DNA from: Pachysolen tannophilus NRRL Y-2460
Lineage: Eukaryota > Ascomycota > Pichiomycetes > Alaninales > Pachysolenaceae
DNA length: 64,000 nt
Reading direction: 5' to 3'
Assembly (NCBI GenBank): GCA_001661245.1
Contig: KV454014.1
Coordinates: 1,056,804-1,120,803 of the forward strand
The notes beneath the pieces were generated by a model. The model ran no database searches. It was not told where the DNA came from and saw only the letters and a list, made by a program, of their open reading frames with translations. The translations under genes were made by a program, and so were the position numbers. Below are positions 40,701-49,416 of the stretch, piece by piece (within the stretch, counting starts at the first letter, position 1; every line of letters starts with the position of its first letter).

Positions 40701-41074
40701 AATTTCTTAAATTTTATTCCACTCTCTTGTTGTTGATTTTGCTTTCGTACAATTGGTGCCTCATCTTTTTCATCCTCATCTTCCATCAAGTCCAACACTA
40801 TTCTCTTTTTTTTCAAATTTTTATTACTATTACTATTTCCGTTGGCCTTCCTTCTTTCAATTTTGAAAACTTCCTCAGCATTTTTTGTAAGAAATTCGAA
40901 AACCTCATCTAATTCATCATCTCTTTCAAATTTTTTCAATATTTTACAACTCTTAATAAATGAAGATTTATCGCTGTTCTCTTTCAGAAACAAGTTCAAA
41001 ACAACTTTAGCAAACTGATGGTTCGAATTCAACAATGACGATATACCATCTAAGAGCTTCTCTTCATTCACCAT
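37733..41074 (-). CDS. PRP16: DEAH-box splicing ATPase Prp16
   Basis: 1113 residues (Saccharomyces Prp16 has 1071). The N-terminal ~400 residues are charged and low-complexity but include the Prp16-specific stretch VQHLIPPFLDNLNADIVLSR, GELAFAAKNGSLMVRESRQK and ANIAGTMLGNVMG. The helicase core has GETGSGKT (near 433), TQPRRVAAVSLAKR, DEAHERSLNTD (near 528), TSATINADQF, NIAETSLTVDGVKYVIDSGF and QRSGRAGRTGPG, then the HA2/OB region (HPTSSLYGLGDLPKYIVYHE, TSKEYMNCVTAVDPMWLLEF). Prp16 remodels the spliceosome after the first catalytic step and proofreads it. Prp2 and Prp22 are less likely because the N-terminal segment matches Prp16. Confidence 0.92.
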   Translation of the reverse strand: MVNEEKLLDGISSLLNSNHQFAKVVLNLFLKENSDKSSFIKSCKILKKFERDDELDEVFEFLTKNAEEVFKIERRKANGNSNSNKNLKKKRIVLDLMEDEDEKDEAPIVRKQNQQQESGIKFKKFKKTQALKLNGNRSKFEENENSLNIHENIVGTGIKEKEKEKEHKPSLSTIASTNSMSSKIFDLDTNEVTSNTYTENPSDIEEERLWYMQDEIYDRNNLSSFYNDYDDYNYTPKNQFEKRKQHGNTQQNLRNRERNRENDLWIENQLRTSLGGGKLYDPTKDKDLIEEDDSLKFQISVQHLIPPFLDNLNADIVLSRQKDPINVFREPDGELAFAAKNGSLMVRESRQKIEKEKQAKDAANIAGTMLGNVMGIKEEENDEEDEEEIDEENQKPSDDLHDEEINLVRKRLPIYEVKNELMQVINENQIIVIIGETGSGKTTQIPQYLYEAGYANRGKMIGVTQPRRVAAVSLAKRIADERKVKLGEEVGYSIRFENVTSDKTKIKFLSDGTLLRELMMDDNLDKYSAIIIDEAHERSLNTDLLLGLFKTILPRRLDLKLIITSATINADQFSNFFGNAPQYRIPGRTYPVEILHTAYPTKDYVDEAIRQLLKIHINSVNKSGDILIFLTGKEDIDITCENLLQQISELPDVAPLSILPIYSTLPSDLQSKIFKKSKIRKCIVATNIAETSLTVDGVKYVIDSGFSKLNVFNPKLGMDTLQVCPVSVAQANQRSGRAGRTGPGVTFRLYTLTAQNEEMYPQPIPEIQRTNLSRTLLILKDLKINNLLEFPFIDPPPQDLISASLYELWSIGALDNFGNLTSLGSKMAIFPMEPSLSKSLILSSEYGCSEEIITVVSMLSVPQVFIRTKERQKENDLSREKFLVPGSDHLTLLNVYNQFLKNRCSELWCHKNFLHSKSLKRARDIRQQLLVIMRNLKLEIRSCGYNNDTLIMRCICSSFYQHTAKFKKFGEYLNLRNGLTMMLHPTSSLYGLGDLPKYIVYHELLLTSKEYMNCVTAVDPMWLLEFGQVFYKLQNTDTNVTGVVDDGNEELDVFTQKKLEFIKNLERDRVLYEKYEKDEREKKKIRRNNYNNNNNNNNGLVVKTGGFRNKRGF

Positions 41075-41330
41075 TTACGTATAGTATAGTAAATAATTAT
41101 ACTTCTCTAATATATATAGATATATATATATATATATATTTATATTTTAACTATATTTATTACTATTACTTAAGAGCTAAAAAAAAAAATTTGAATAGCA
41201 GTGAAAACATCCTACACCATCAAACTACACCCCGCACCACAACGCTCGAGGAGTTCTAAAACCGACGAGAGAATAGGATGAAGAATGAATCTCAAGAAGG
41301 TGGAATGAGTTGCTTTTTTTCTTTGTTGAG

Positions 41331-43136
41331 TTATCTGAGATGAGCACTGGCGTTTTTGTATAAGCTTTGCCAGATGTATGCTTCGCTCAATATCATCTCC
41401 ACGTCCTTCTCTTTCCAAAAATTTGTCTTGTCTTGATTTTGCAAATACATGATTATATCCTGGAATTCCATATCTTTGATCTCTTCGCTGAACTTCATCA
41501 AGAAGGCACAGCATACGTAGACATGGAATTCATTAAAACCGCTTGGATATTCCAGGATGTATGTATCCCACATTCTTATGATTAAATGTATATTCAGGAA
41601 TTCTCTCATTAATAGACAGTTCATCCACCTAAATGAAAACTGTATGAATTGAAGTCCTTGTTCTTCTATATGTTTAGTCAATGATTGATCTATTCTACTT
41701 GTTAAATTTTTTAAATCGCTAACTTGTCTAAGAATTCCTGGTTGTTCATGTATATAATTATCTTGGATTGTATCTAAAATTTTTGTTAAACACCAAAAAG
41801 TATCTGCTTCAATTGCGTTAGTTATATCTTTTGATAAATTTATTGGATCAAAATTTTCAACATTAATTTTTTTATTATTTAAATATAATGATAAGAATAC
41901 TTGATAAATAGGAGTTGATAAATCATTAATTCCCTGAACATATCCAGATGCAGGGTGCCTTATTGCCCAAAGATACAAGACTCTTTCTAATGATCTTTGT
42001 GTTTGTTCAAAACTATATAATTTAATATGAGGATTAGTTCTTGGAATATCAATTTCAATTTGATGCCATATAGTTTGATCTTTTTCAGTACCACCATTAA
42101 ATACTTGCAGTACATTATCCACATATTCTTTTCTTTTCCTAATTAATGTTGAACTTCTTCTTGATATATTTGAAGGTAAATATCCTAATAATAATTGCCA
42201 TACTATGGGACGTAATTCATTTGGTATTCCATTCCATGATAATTCTTTTAACAGATTAAGGTCAATACTATCGGCCTTAATTAATTTAACAAATTTATTA
42301 AATTTTGAATTTGGATCTTTAGCATTTATTGGATCTGGATCTTTTACATAATGTACAATCATAGAAGGATCATTTAAGATATCATCTAAATTTGGTTTTA
42401 AATCATTTTGAGTTTCTTCAAATTCTTCTTCATCAACAATACTTTCAACTTCACTTTCTTCTTCCAAATTTCTATTTATCAATACAGGTTTATCCAAATC
42501 TCCAATATTTGGATATTTTATTTCATCATTATTTTTTTTAGTATTATTTTGATTATCATTATTATGGAAACTTCTTAAAGTTTCATCAATATCAATTTTA
42601 TCATCCCAATCTGCATCATCATCTATACTTGAAAAATCTTTATTTATATTTCTCTTGGATTTAGAACTACCATTAGAAGAATTAATAATATTATTATTAT
42701 TATTACTTATCCTTGGACTTGAACTATTCAAATACCTAAAAGTTGATGAAGTAACAGAACTTGTAGATTTTCTTCCAGGAGAAACATCAGAATTACGTGG
42801 ACTATAAACCACATCACTTGATCTTGGTTTCCTATGCAAGCTAAGACTACTCCCATTATTAGTAGTGGTATTACCTATATCGAACAAAGAATAAGAAGCT
42901 CCAATAACTTTATCCGAAGTCTCAAATTGATCTGAAGTTGTCATACTATTATTACCACCACTATTACTTCCAAGATGATGATGATGATGATGATGATTAT
43001 TACTACTATTACCACCATGACTCCCACTATGAGACGAAGAAGTAAGCGACCTCAAAAACGAAGGCATCGATGAAGACAGATATGAACTGGTGGAATGATT
43101 CTCAGAACCAAAAATATACTCAGAAGTTTGTGACAT
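41331..43136 (-). CDS. GYP1: Rab GTPase-activating protein Gyp1 (TBC domain)
   Basis: 601 residues. The first ~290 are Ser/Asn-rich and disordered. The TBC domain starts at LSWNGIPNELRPIVWQLLLG (near 297); the catalytic Arg is in IDIPRTNPHIKLYSF, the Gln finger in ASGYVQGINDLSTP, with TFWCLTKILDTIQDNYIHEQ and FIQFSFRWMNCLLMREF following. Acts on Ypt1 (and other Rabs) at the Golgi. The codon in DTYI-?-EYPSG is CTG (41553-41555), whereas Saccharomyces (DTYLSE) and human (DTYQSE) have Ser there, the best single hint of CUG-Ser decoding in the window. Upstream of PRP16 on the same strand. Confidence 0.95.
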   Translation of the reverse strand: MSQTSEYIFGSENHSTSSYLSSSMPSFLRSLTSSSHSGSHGGNSSNNHHHHHHHLGSNSGGNNSMTTSDQFETSDKVIGASYSLFDIGNTTTNNGSSLSLHRKPRSSDVVYSPRNSDVSPGRKSTSSVTSSTFRYLNSSSPRISNNNNNIINSSNGSSKSKRNINKDFSSIDDDADWDDKIDIDETLRSFHNNDNQNNTKKNNDEIKYPNIGDLDKPVLINRNLEEESEVESIVDEEEFEETQNDLKPNLDDILNDPSMIVHYVKDPDPINAKDPNSKFNKFVKLIKADSIDLNLLKELSWNGIPNELRPIVWQLLLGYLPSNISRRSSTLIRKRKEYVDNVLQVFNGGTEKDQTIWHQIEIDIPRTNPHIKLYSFEQTQRSLERVLYLWAIRHPASGYVQGINDLSTPIYQVFLSLYLNNKKINVENFDPINLSKDITNAIEADTFWCLTKILDTIQDNYIHEQPGILRQVSDLKNLTSRIDQSLTKHIEEQGLQFIQFSFRWMNCLLMREFLNIHLIIRMWDTYILEYPSGFNEFHVYVCCAFLMKFSEEIKDMEFQDIIMYLQNQDKTNFWKEKDVEMILSEAYIWQSLYKNASAHLR

Positions 43137-43890
43137 TTCCTAAATATAAACCATTTCAATTTTATAATAATTATAAATAAAAAAAACTTCGTTAGTATCT
43201 ACCTCTTTAATATCTAATTTAATAGACAAAAAAAAAATCACATACAGTAATTGGCTGTTGATAACCTTTCTTCTTCCCCATCTTGATTAAAATATTCAAT
43301 CTATCACACAAAATTATCTATCTATCAATCAATCTATTATATTAATCTTGTTTTAAATATTTAATTCTCTTTAGCCAACTTGTTTTTTTGCCTTTTTTAA
43401 CTAATTTTTTTTTTCACACAGTCTTTTGAACAACAAAACAACAAAACGACGAGATAATAAGATATACAAAAGAGAAGAAGAGTATTAGTTGTTAGATGTT
43501 GGTAATTTGAATTAAAAGAATAATTGACCTTTATATATATATATATATAGATATAGATATATAGTTGACCACTGTAGAAATAAAGAAGAAGTTGTAGGTT
43601 TTCTGCTTCGTGTTATCAACATCTTGTACAAGAGTTCAATTAGAATTATAAAGATGGATGTAATACTATTGTTTTTTACATAGGCAACCTTACCTACCTA
43701 GACTGATAATTAGAATAAACGTAGTTAGAAAGAGAGTTCATGATATTGAATATCTGACTATTGGTATTGACTTCCCGTTGTACTCAATCGATTAATTGAG
43801 TTTAATTTGTGAATTATTGCAGAAAATGAAATTTTTCACCAATTTTTCATTTTGACTCTGGTAAATGGTTAAAATTGTTATCTCATCTCA

Positions 43891-43922
<32 letters not shown>

Positions 43923-44014
43923 TATTAATATTATTAATATTTTAGCTATTGCTCTTTGATTGGGAACAGTTTGTGTGTGTTTGATTTTGATTTTGATATT
44001 TGTTTAAAAAAAAA
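43137..44014. other. divergent GYP1-MTD1 promoter region
   Basis: About 880 bases of AT-rich DNA with (TA)n and TAGATA runs near 43531-43562 and 43896-43921; no gene recognised. Confidence 0.6.
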
Positions 44015-44968
44015 ATGTCTAGTCCTGCTGGTAAGACTATATTAGCTTCTAAGATAGCTAAACAATATACCGATGAGTTAATTTCTATTACTTCGAAATT
44101 ATCGAAAAAGCCAAGATTGGTTGGTTTTTTAGCTAATCAAGATCCTTCAGCTAAGATGTATGCTGAATGGACTGGGAAAACTTCTAGGTCATTAGGATTT
44201 GAATATGAACTTGTTGAAGTTGAAAAGGAAAATTTAGAAGAAGAAATTTATAAGGCAAATGCTAATGATGATATTAATGGTATTATTGTTTATTTCCCAG
44301 TTTATAATAATAGACAAGATCAATATTTACAACAATGTGTTTCTATTGAAAAAGATGTTGAAGGTTTAAATTTCACCTATATTTCAAATATGTATCATAA
44401 TATTAGATTTTTAGATGATGATTTAAAACAGAAAAAATCTATTTTACCATGTACTCCATTAGCAATTGTTAAAATTTTAGAATATTTAGGGGTCTATAAT
44501 AATTTATTAAGTTATGGTAATAAATTATATGGGAAGACAGTAACTATTGTTAATAGATCTGAAATTGTTGGAAGACCATTGGCTGCTTTATTAGCTAATG
44601 ATGGTGCAACTGTTTATTCCGTAGATATTAATGATATTCAAAAATTTGAAAGAGGTGATGGGCTTCATTTAAAACATCATAGAGTCATTGATAATATAAA
44701 AGAATCTTTACAAGATGTGGCACTGAAATCAGATGTTATAATAACAGGTGTTCCATCTCCACTTTATAAATTTCCAACAGAATTTATAAAAGATGGTGCT
44801 ATTTGTATAAATTTTGCAAGTGAAAAAAATTTTAATGAAGATGATGTAAAACAAAGAGCAAGTTTATACGTTCCAATGATTGGTAAAGTAACCATTGCAA
44901 TGTTACTTAGAAACTTATTAAGGCTAATGGCAAATAACAATAAATTAGAAGAAAATATAATTATATAA
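44015..44968 (+). CDS. MTD1: NAD-dependent 5,10-methylenetetrahydrofolate dehydrogenase
   Basis: 317 residues from the ATG at 44015, the first in frame. Aligns along its length with Saccharomyces Mtd1 (320): GKTILASKIAKQYTDEL at the start, YFPVYNNRQDQYLQQCVSIE, PCTPLAIVKILEYLGVYNNL, VNRSEIVGRPLAALLANDGA and VPMIGKVTIAMLLRNLLRL near the end. Oxidises methylene-THF in the cytosol for purine and one-carbon metabolism. TRZ1 follows on the same strand with a short interval. Confidence 0.96.
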   Translation: MSSPAGKTILASKIAKQYTDELISITSKLSKKPRLVGFLANQDPSAKMYAEWTGKTSRSLGFEYELVEVEKENLEEEIYKANANDDINGIIVYFPVYNNRQDQYLQQCVSIEKDVEGLNFTYISNMYHNIRFLDDDLKQKKSILPCTPLAIVKILEYLGVYNNLLSYGNKLYGKTVTIVNRSEIVGRPLAALLANDGATVYSVDINDIQKFERGDGLHLKHHRVIDNIKESLQDVALKSDVIITGVPSPLYKFPTEFIKDGAICINFASEKNFNEDDVKQRASLYVPMIGKVTIAMLLRNLLRLMANNNKLEENIII

Positions 44969-45267
44969 TTATTTAAATAAAATATTTAAAAAGTAATTTT
45001 GGAAAAATTTTTCACTTTGTAATAATAATATATTTAAAAATACTACTACAAATAATACTAATATTAATAATACTAATATTATTTTTGCTTAATATTATAT
45101 ATTTATGTCCATACTTTGATAGGGTTCTATTTGCTTCGAAAATATCATCAACTATAATCCGTAATATTGATATTATCCCTAGGGTAATCATCAATGCCAA
45201 TATTGTGCGATCATATAGTGTATTACTGAATAACATCAATATTAAAAATACTGAAGTTACTAATAGT

Positions 45268-48048
45268 ATGTACGTTATTCAACCTTTAGCACATCCTACT
45301 TATGATACAAAGAAACCAGTGTTGGTGTTGACTTCTGTTAGGGATGGTAAGAAGTTTTTGATTGGTTCAGTTTCTGAAGGAACTCAAAGATTGTTTAATG
45401 AAGCAAAGATTAAAGCTGGGAAAGTTGAAAATATTTTCTTGACAGGAAATTTAAATTGGGATTCAATTAGTGGATTGCCTGGTTTGATCTTGACTATATC
45501 TGATCAAGGTAAAAAAAATTTGAATATAGTTAGTGGGTTAAGAGATGGTGTGATACATTATGTTATGGCAACGTGGAGATATTTTATTTTCAGATTTGGT
45601 ATTGATATTTGTACAAAAAGTTTAAAAGATGGTGAGATTTATAAAGAAAAAGATTTCATTATCAAGGCATTAAATGTCGGAGTTGAAGAAAATTCACAAC
45701 AAGTTGAAGTTGATGATGCAATTTCTGGAGATTTTATGAATAATTTGAAAAAAATAGTTGATAAAATTTTCCCCTTGGATATAAATTTAAATGATTATTT
45801 CATTTCTAAAAAACATTATGATAAATTATTACATTTAAAATTACCATATTTCAGTAAGAAAAAAAATCAACAAGTACATTCAACTTCAACGAATTATTTG
45901 ATAAAATTTAATCAATGTAGAGGAAAGTTTTTACCAAAAAAAGCAATTGAATTGGGAGTTCCTACTGGAAGATTATTTGCTCAATTAACTAGTGGTATCC
46001 CTGTAGAATTACCTAGCGGTATTGTGGTTAAACCAGAACAAGTCATGGAACCACCAAGAAATTTCCCAAAGGTCTTAATATTGGATATCCCAAACTTGGA
46101 TATTTTAAATCAAACTATAAATTGTGATAAATTGTTTCGCCCCGTTGACGAAAATGATGAAGATAAAATTGGTATAGTTTATCATTTCATTGGTGATTCA
46201 GTACCTGACAATTTCTTAGATTTGCATGGATATTTGAAATTTATTACAGAGAAATTTGATCAAGATTGCAAGCACTATATATCACATAAATCTTGTTCAC
46301 CAAATTCATTAAGCTTTGAAAAATCTGCATTAGTAACTTTAAAATTGAAAAGCATTAATAATGAAATGTTTAGGCTACCTACTGGATCTTTACGAGCTCT
46401 GGAATTTAGCCAGGATAATTTAGCACCATTAATAGCTAATCAGAAGGTATCAATTAAGTCAGACGGTATTTTCAATCCAGATGAATTGAAAAACTCAAAA
46501 AGGACAATTCAAGATTACTGGGAAGAATTATTTGAGTCAAAAATTAAACCTTTAGAGTTGAATATATATTCAAAGAAAGAGATTTTAAATACCAAAATTG
46601 AAAATGATAAGAATCTTCAAGAATCTTTGGAAGTTTCCACTGCTACTGATTTAAGAGAAGAGGTTGAAATTATTACTTTAGGTACTGGTAGTGCTATCCC
46701 ATCAAAGTATAGAAACGTAGTATCTACCATCGTTAGAGTACCCTATATTGACGATAAAACAGGAAAAATCCAATTTAATTCTGTGGTTTTAGATGCAGGT
46801 GAAAATACTATTGGATCTATAAAGAGAATATATGGTAGTCAATTACCTATTTTTTTCAAAGAGTTGAAATTAATTTATTTATCTCATTTACATGCTGATC
46901 ATCATCTTGGAATAATATCATTAATTCAAGAATTCAATAAATTCCAAGAAAAAAATAATAATAAAGAAAATTACATCTATATAATATGTCCATGGCAGTA
47001 TGATTTATTTTTGAAAGAGTGGGATAGAATTGATGATTTAGAAAATCTAAAATATTGTAAATATATAAGTTGTGAAGATTTCTTGGTTCCTAATTTCAAT
47101 GATGAAAGGAGGAAACCTTTAAAGCAAAATCTGACATTAGATTTTGAAGAAGAAGATACAGTGGAATATGAACCTTCATATGAAGGAGACTATAAAGCTG
47201 AGGACGAACTTATGCTTGAATTATACCGAGATTTGAAAATTCGTAAAATCGAAACTTGCAGAGCAATACATTGTGATTGGGCATATTCTGTATCTTTGAT
47301 TTTTGAAATTGATAATGATAAATTGCCTAATAATAATGATAATTTTATTACAAATTTCAAAATATCTTATTCAGGAGATACTAGGCCTAATATTTCATTT
47401 GCTAAGAAGACTGGATATGGAAGTGATTTATTAATCCATGAAGCCACGTTAGATGATCAATTAATTGACGATGCAATTTCAAAGTGTCATTCTACTATAT
47501 CAGAAGCTATTTTTGTCGGTAGATTAATGGATTGTAAAAAGACAATATTAACTCATTTTAGTCAACGTTATCCTAAACTTCCAGACTTAAATTATGTTAA
47601 CTCTATTGAAAATTTTGAAAAATTGAACAAACACATGATAGAGATCAACAAAGATAAAATTAAAAAGAAATTTAATATTTTCGAAAAATTGAACAATGTT
47701 TCTTTTGATGGTGACGGGCTGCAAGCCCAAAACTTATTATATGCGTTTGATAATATGATTATTAAATATAATAGTATCCATAAGCAAATGGAAAATTTTA
47801 GCAAAGTGGGAAATGAAAAATTATATAAAATCTTTGGAGATGAAGCTGTTGAAGAAGAACAAGAAGATGCAGAAGCAAAGGATGAGAATAATATCAATGG
47901 CACCGGGAAAAATGATACCAATAGTAACAAAAGGAAAAACAATACTAAATCTGATCAAAAGAACAAGATTGAAGCTGGAAGAAATGTTTCAGAACTGTTG
48001 TTTCAAAATGTAAATAATAATATTAAGCAAAGAAAGATTCTGGACTGA
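45268..48048 (+). CDS. TRZ1: tRNase Z (long form), with a possible upstream non-AUG mitochondrial start
   Basis: 926 residues from the first in-frame ATG (45268), whose start (MYVIQPLAHPTYDTKKPVLV) lines up with the start of Saccharomyces Trz1. The N-terminal half is the degenerate metallo-beta-lactamase copy (FLTGNLNWDSISGLPGLILT), the C-terminal half is the active one: LSHLHADHHLGI near residue 538, SGDTRP, HEATLDDQ and ILTHFSQRYPKL. Cuts the 3' trailer from tRNA precursors in nucleus and mitochondria. Upstream of 45268 the frame stays open to 44977 with no ATG, and the encoded stretch is Arg/Ser/Ile-rich and ends in a presequence-like IVRSYS. A near-cognate codon there (for example TTG at 45085) may start a mitochondrial form. 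The C-terminus is longer and more charged than in Saccharomyces Trz1. Confidence 0.93.
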   Translation: MYVIQPLAHPTYDTKKPVLVLTSVRDGKKFLIGSVSEGTQRLFNEAKIKAGKVENIFLTGNLNWDSISGLPGLILTISDQGKKNLNIVSGLRDGVIHYVMATWRYFIFRFGIDICTKSLKDGEIYKEKDFIIKALNVGVEENSQQVEVDDAISGDFMNNLKKIVDKIFPLDINLNDYFISKKHYDKLLHLKLPYFSKKKNQQVHSTSTNYLIKFNQCRGKFLPKKAIELGVPTGRLFAQLTSGIPVELPSGIVVKPEQVMEPPRNFPKVLILDIPNLDILNQTINCDKLFRPVDENDEDKIGIVYHFIGDSVPDNFLDLHGYLKFITEKFDQDCKHYISHKSCSPNSLSFEKSALVTLKLKSINNEMFRLPTGSLRALEFSQDNLAPLIANQKVSIKSDGIFNPDELKNSKRTIQDYWEELFESKIKPLELNIYSKKEILNTKIENDKNLQESLEVSTATDLREEVEIITLGTGSAIPSKYRNVVSTIVRVPYIDDKTGKIQFNSVVLDAGENTIGSIKRIYGSQLPIFFKELKLIYLSHLHADHHLGIISLIQEFNKFQEKNNNKENYIYIICPWQYDLFLKEWDRIDDLENLKYCKYISCEDFLVPNFNDERRKPLKQNLTLDFEEEDTVEYEPSYEGDYKAEDELMLELYRDLKIRKIETCRAIHCDWAYSVSLIFEIDNDKLPNNNDNFITNFKISYSGDTRPNISFAKKTGYGSDLLIHEATLDDQLIDDAISKCHSTISEAIFVGRLMDCKKTILTHFSQRYPKLPDLNYVNSIENFEKLNKHMIEINKDKIKKKFNIFEKLNNVSFDGDGLQAQNLLYAFDNMIIKYNSIHKQMENFSKVGNEKLYKIFGDEAVEEEQEDAEAKDENNINGTGKNDTNSNKRKNNTKSDQKNKIEAGRNVSELLFQNVNNNIKQRKILD

Positions 48049-48354
48049 ATAATATAAAAAATGCATACATATATATATATATATATATATATACAAATAC
48101 CTGTGTTTATAATGTACATATAAAAAGAGAAAATTCAAATTCATAGCTTAAAAGTATCTTTATGATTATATCGTATATAGATGGTTATCATGCCATCTTT
48201 TCCCCCCAGACTCACCACATATATATATGAACCAGTAATCTCCCAATAAAAAAAAAAATAAATAAAAAAAATAAAAACTCCTAATAAATACTGTATTTTG
48301 TTTCCATTATATATAATTTTTTGTACCCCTTTTTCCAACCATATAAGAATTAAA

Positions 48355-49416
48355 TTATGACCAGTTGTTTGTTATATCAGCAACAACTTCATTTATGAAG
48401 AATTTGAAATGGCTCAACCTAGCCTTTGTGCAATAAGGACACATTACATGCTGACACCTTGAACAATCTGATCTCAAATAGGCATTATTAAATTTTTTCA
48501 ATTTTTGATTTATCATCTCGTTATCGCTACTATTGAGATTATAATCTTCGCAACATCCAATCCGATTTTCATTCTCGTTGACAACAACGTCGACATCATT
48601 TTGGCGCAAAGAGTATGCGGAATAGTTGGAATTGGAATCGTAGGAGTCATTTCTACTACTCCCGCTTCCACTCCTGCTTCTACTTCTGCTTCTAGAACTA
48701 CTACTATTTCCGTTTCTAGGCATTTGATGATCATTGTCTATTCTAAATAACTGATCAATGTACTCATTGCCATGTGCTTGCCCACACTGACAGCAATACC
48801 ATTGTACTATTTTGTTCCAATCTACGTTTTGAATCCTTCCAGCCCTGGAATGAGGAAGCGGTGAATGCGTATGTGTATGTGTATGCGTATGATTGATATT
48901 TGTGGTATAATGACTATTCGAGTTGTTGTTAGCAATGGAAGTGGATGATGTTGCTGAGCAAGGGCTTCTGCCGCGATTAAGTATAAAAGTGCCACCGGGG
49001 CCACCGTCACTACTACCGCCAATGTGACCGCTGGGGCAGCTTGGGCCGCTAGGGCCACTTGAGCCACTGGAGCCATTGGAGCCATTAGAGCCGTTGCCGC
49101 CAACCATGCAACTACTACCACCAATACTACCAATACTACCGCCACTGATGCCGCCAATTCCTCTGCTATTACTACCGCTTCTACTGCCACCTCTTACACT
49201 TCTCACACCTCTGCCACCTCTGCCACCGCCCGTATGATTCTTGGGTACGCTACCACCAATGCTACTACTACTACCATGTTTATCGTAATCATCCATTGAT
49301 CGAGGCGAAATTATACTACAACTCGACGATATGGCACTGCCATCGGTACGTTCATGAGACATTTTGCTCCTTTTGCGCAGCTGCTGTTTTTCCTCGAATA
49401 AAGCTATACTATCCAT
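48355..49416 (-). CDS. Gly/Ser-rich protein with paired CxxC zinc-binding sites
   Basis: 353 residues; not recognised as a named gene. The first ~200 residues are Gly/Ser-rich with RGG/RSG patches and a TH repeat. Then WNKIVQWYCCQCGQAHGNEY (a CCxCG knuckle), an Arg/Ser-rich insert with many SR pairs, and near the end CSRCQHVMCPYCTKARLSHF. The CxxC pairs separated by a long loop suggest one or two zinc-ribbon sites, a layout seen in uncharacterised ascomycete proteins. RS/RGG content would suit an RNA- or chromatin-associated protein, but that is only a guess. The high GC of the Gly-rich part differs from its neighbours and follows from the GGN codons. Confidence 0.7.
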   Translation of the reverse strand: MDSIALFEEKQQLRKRSKMSHERTDGSAISSSCSIISPRSMDDYDKHGSSSSIGGSVPKNHTGGGRGGRGVRSVRGGSRSGSNSRGIGGISGGSIGSIGGSSCMVGGNGSNGSNGSSGSSGPSGPSCPSGHIGGSSDGGPGGTFILNRGRSPCSATSSTSIANNNSNSHYTTNINHTHTHTHTHSPLPHSRAGRIQNVDWNKIVQWYCCQCGQAHGNEYIDQLFRIDNDHQMPRNGNSSSSRSRSRSRSGSGSSRNDSYDSNSNYSAYSLRQNDVDVVVNENENRIGCCEDYNLNSSDNEMINQKLKKFNNAYLRSDCSRCQHVMCPYCTKARLSHFKFFINEVVADITNNWS

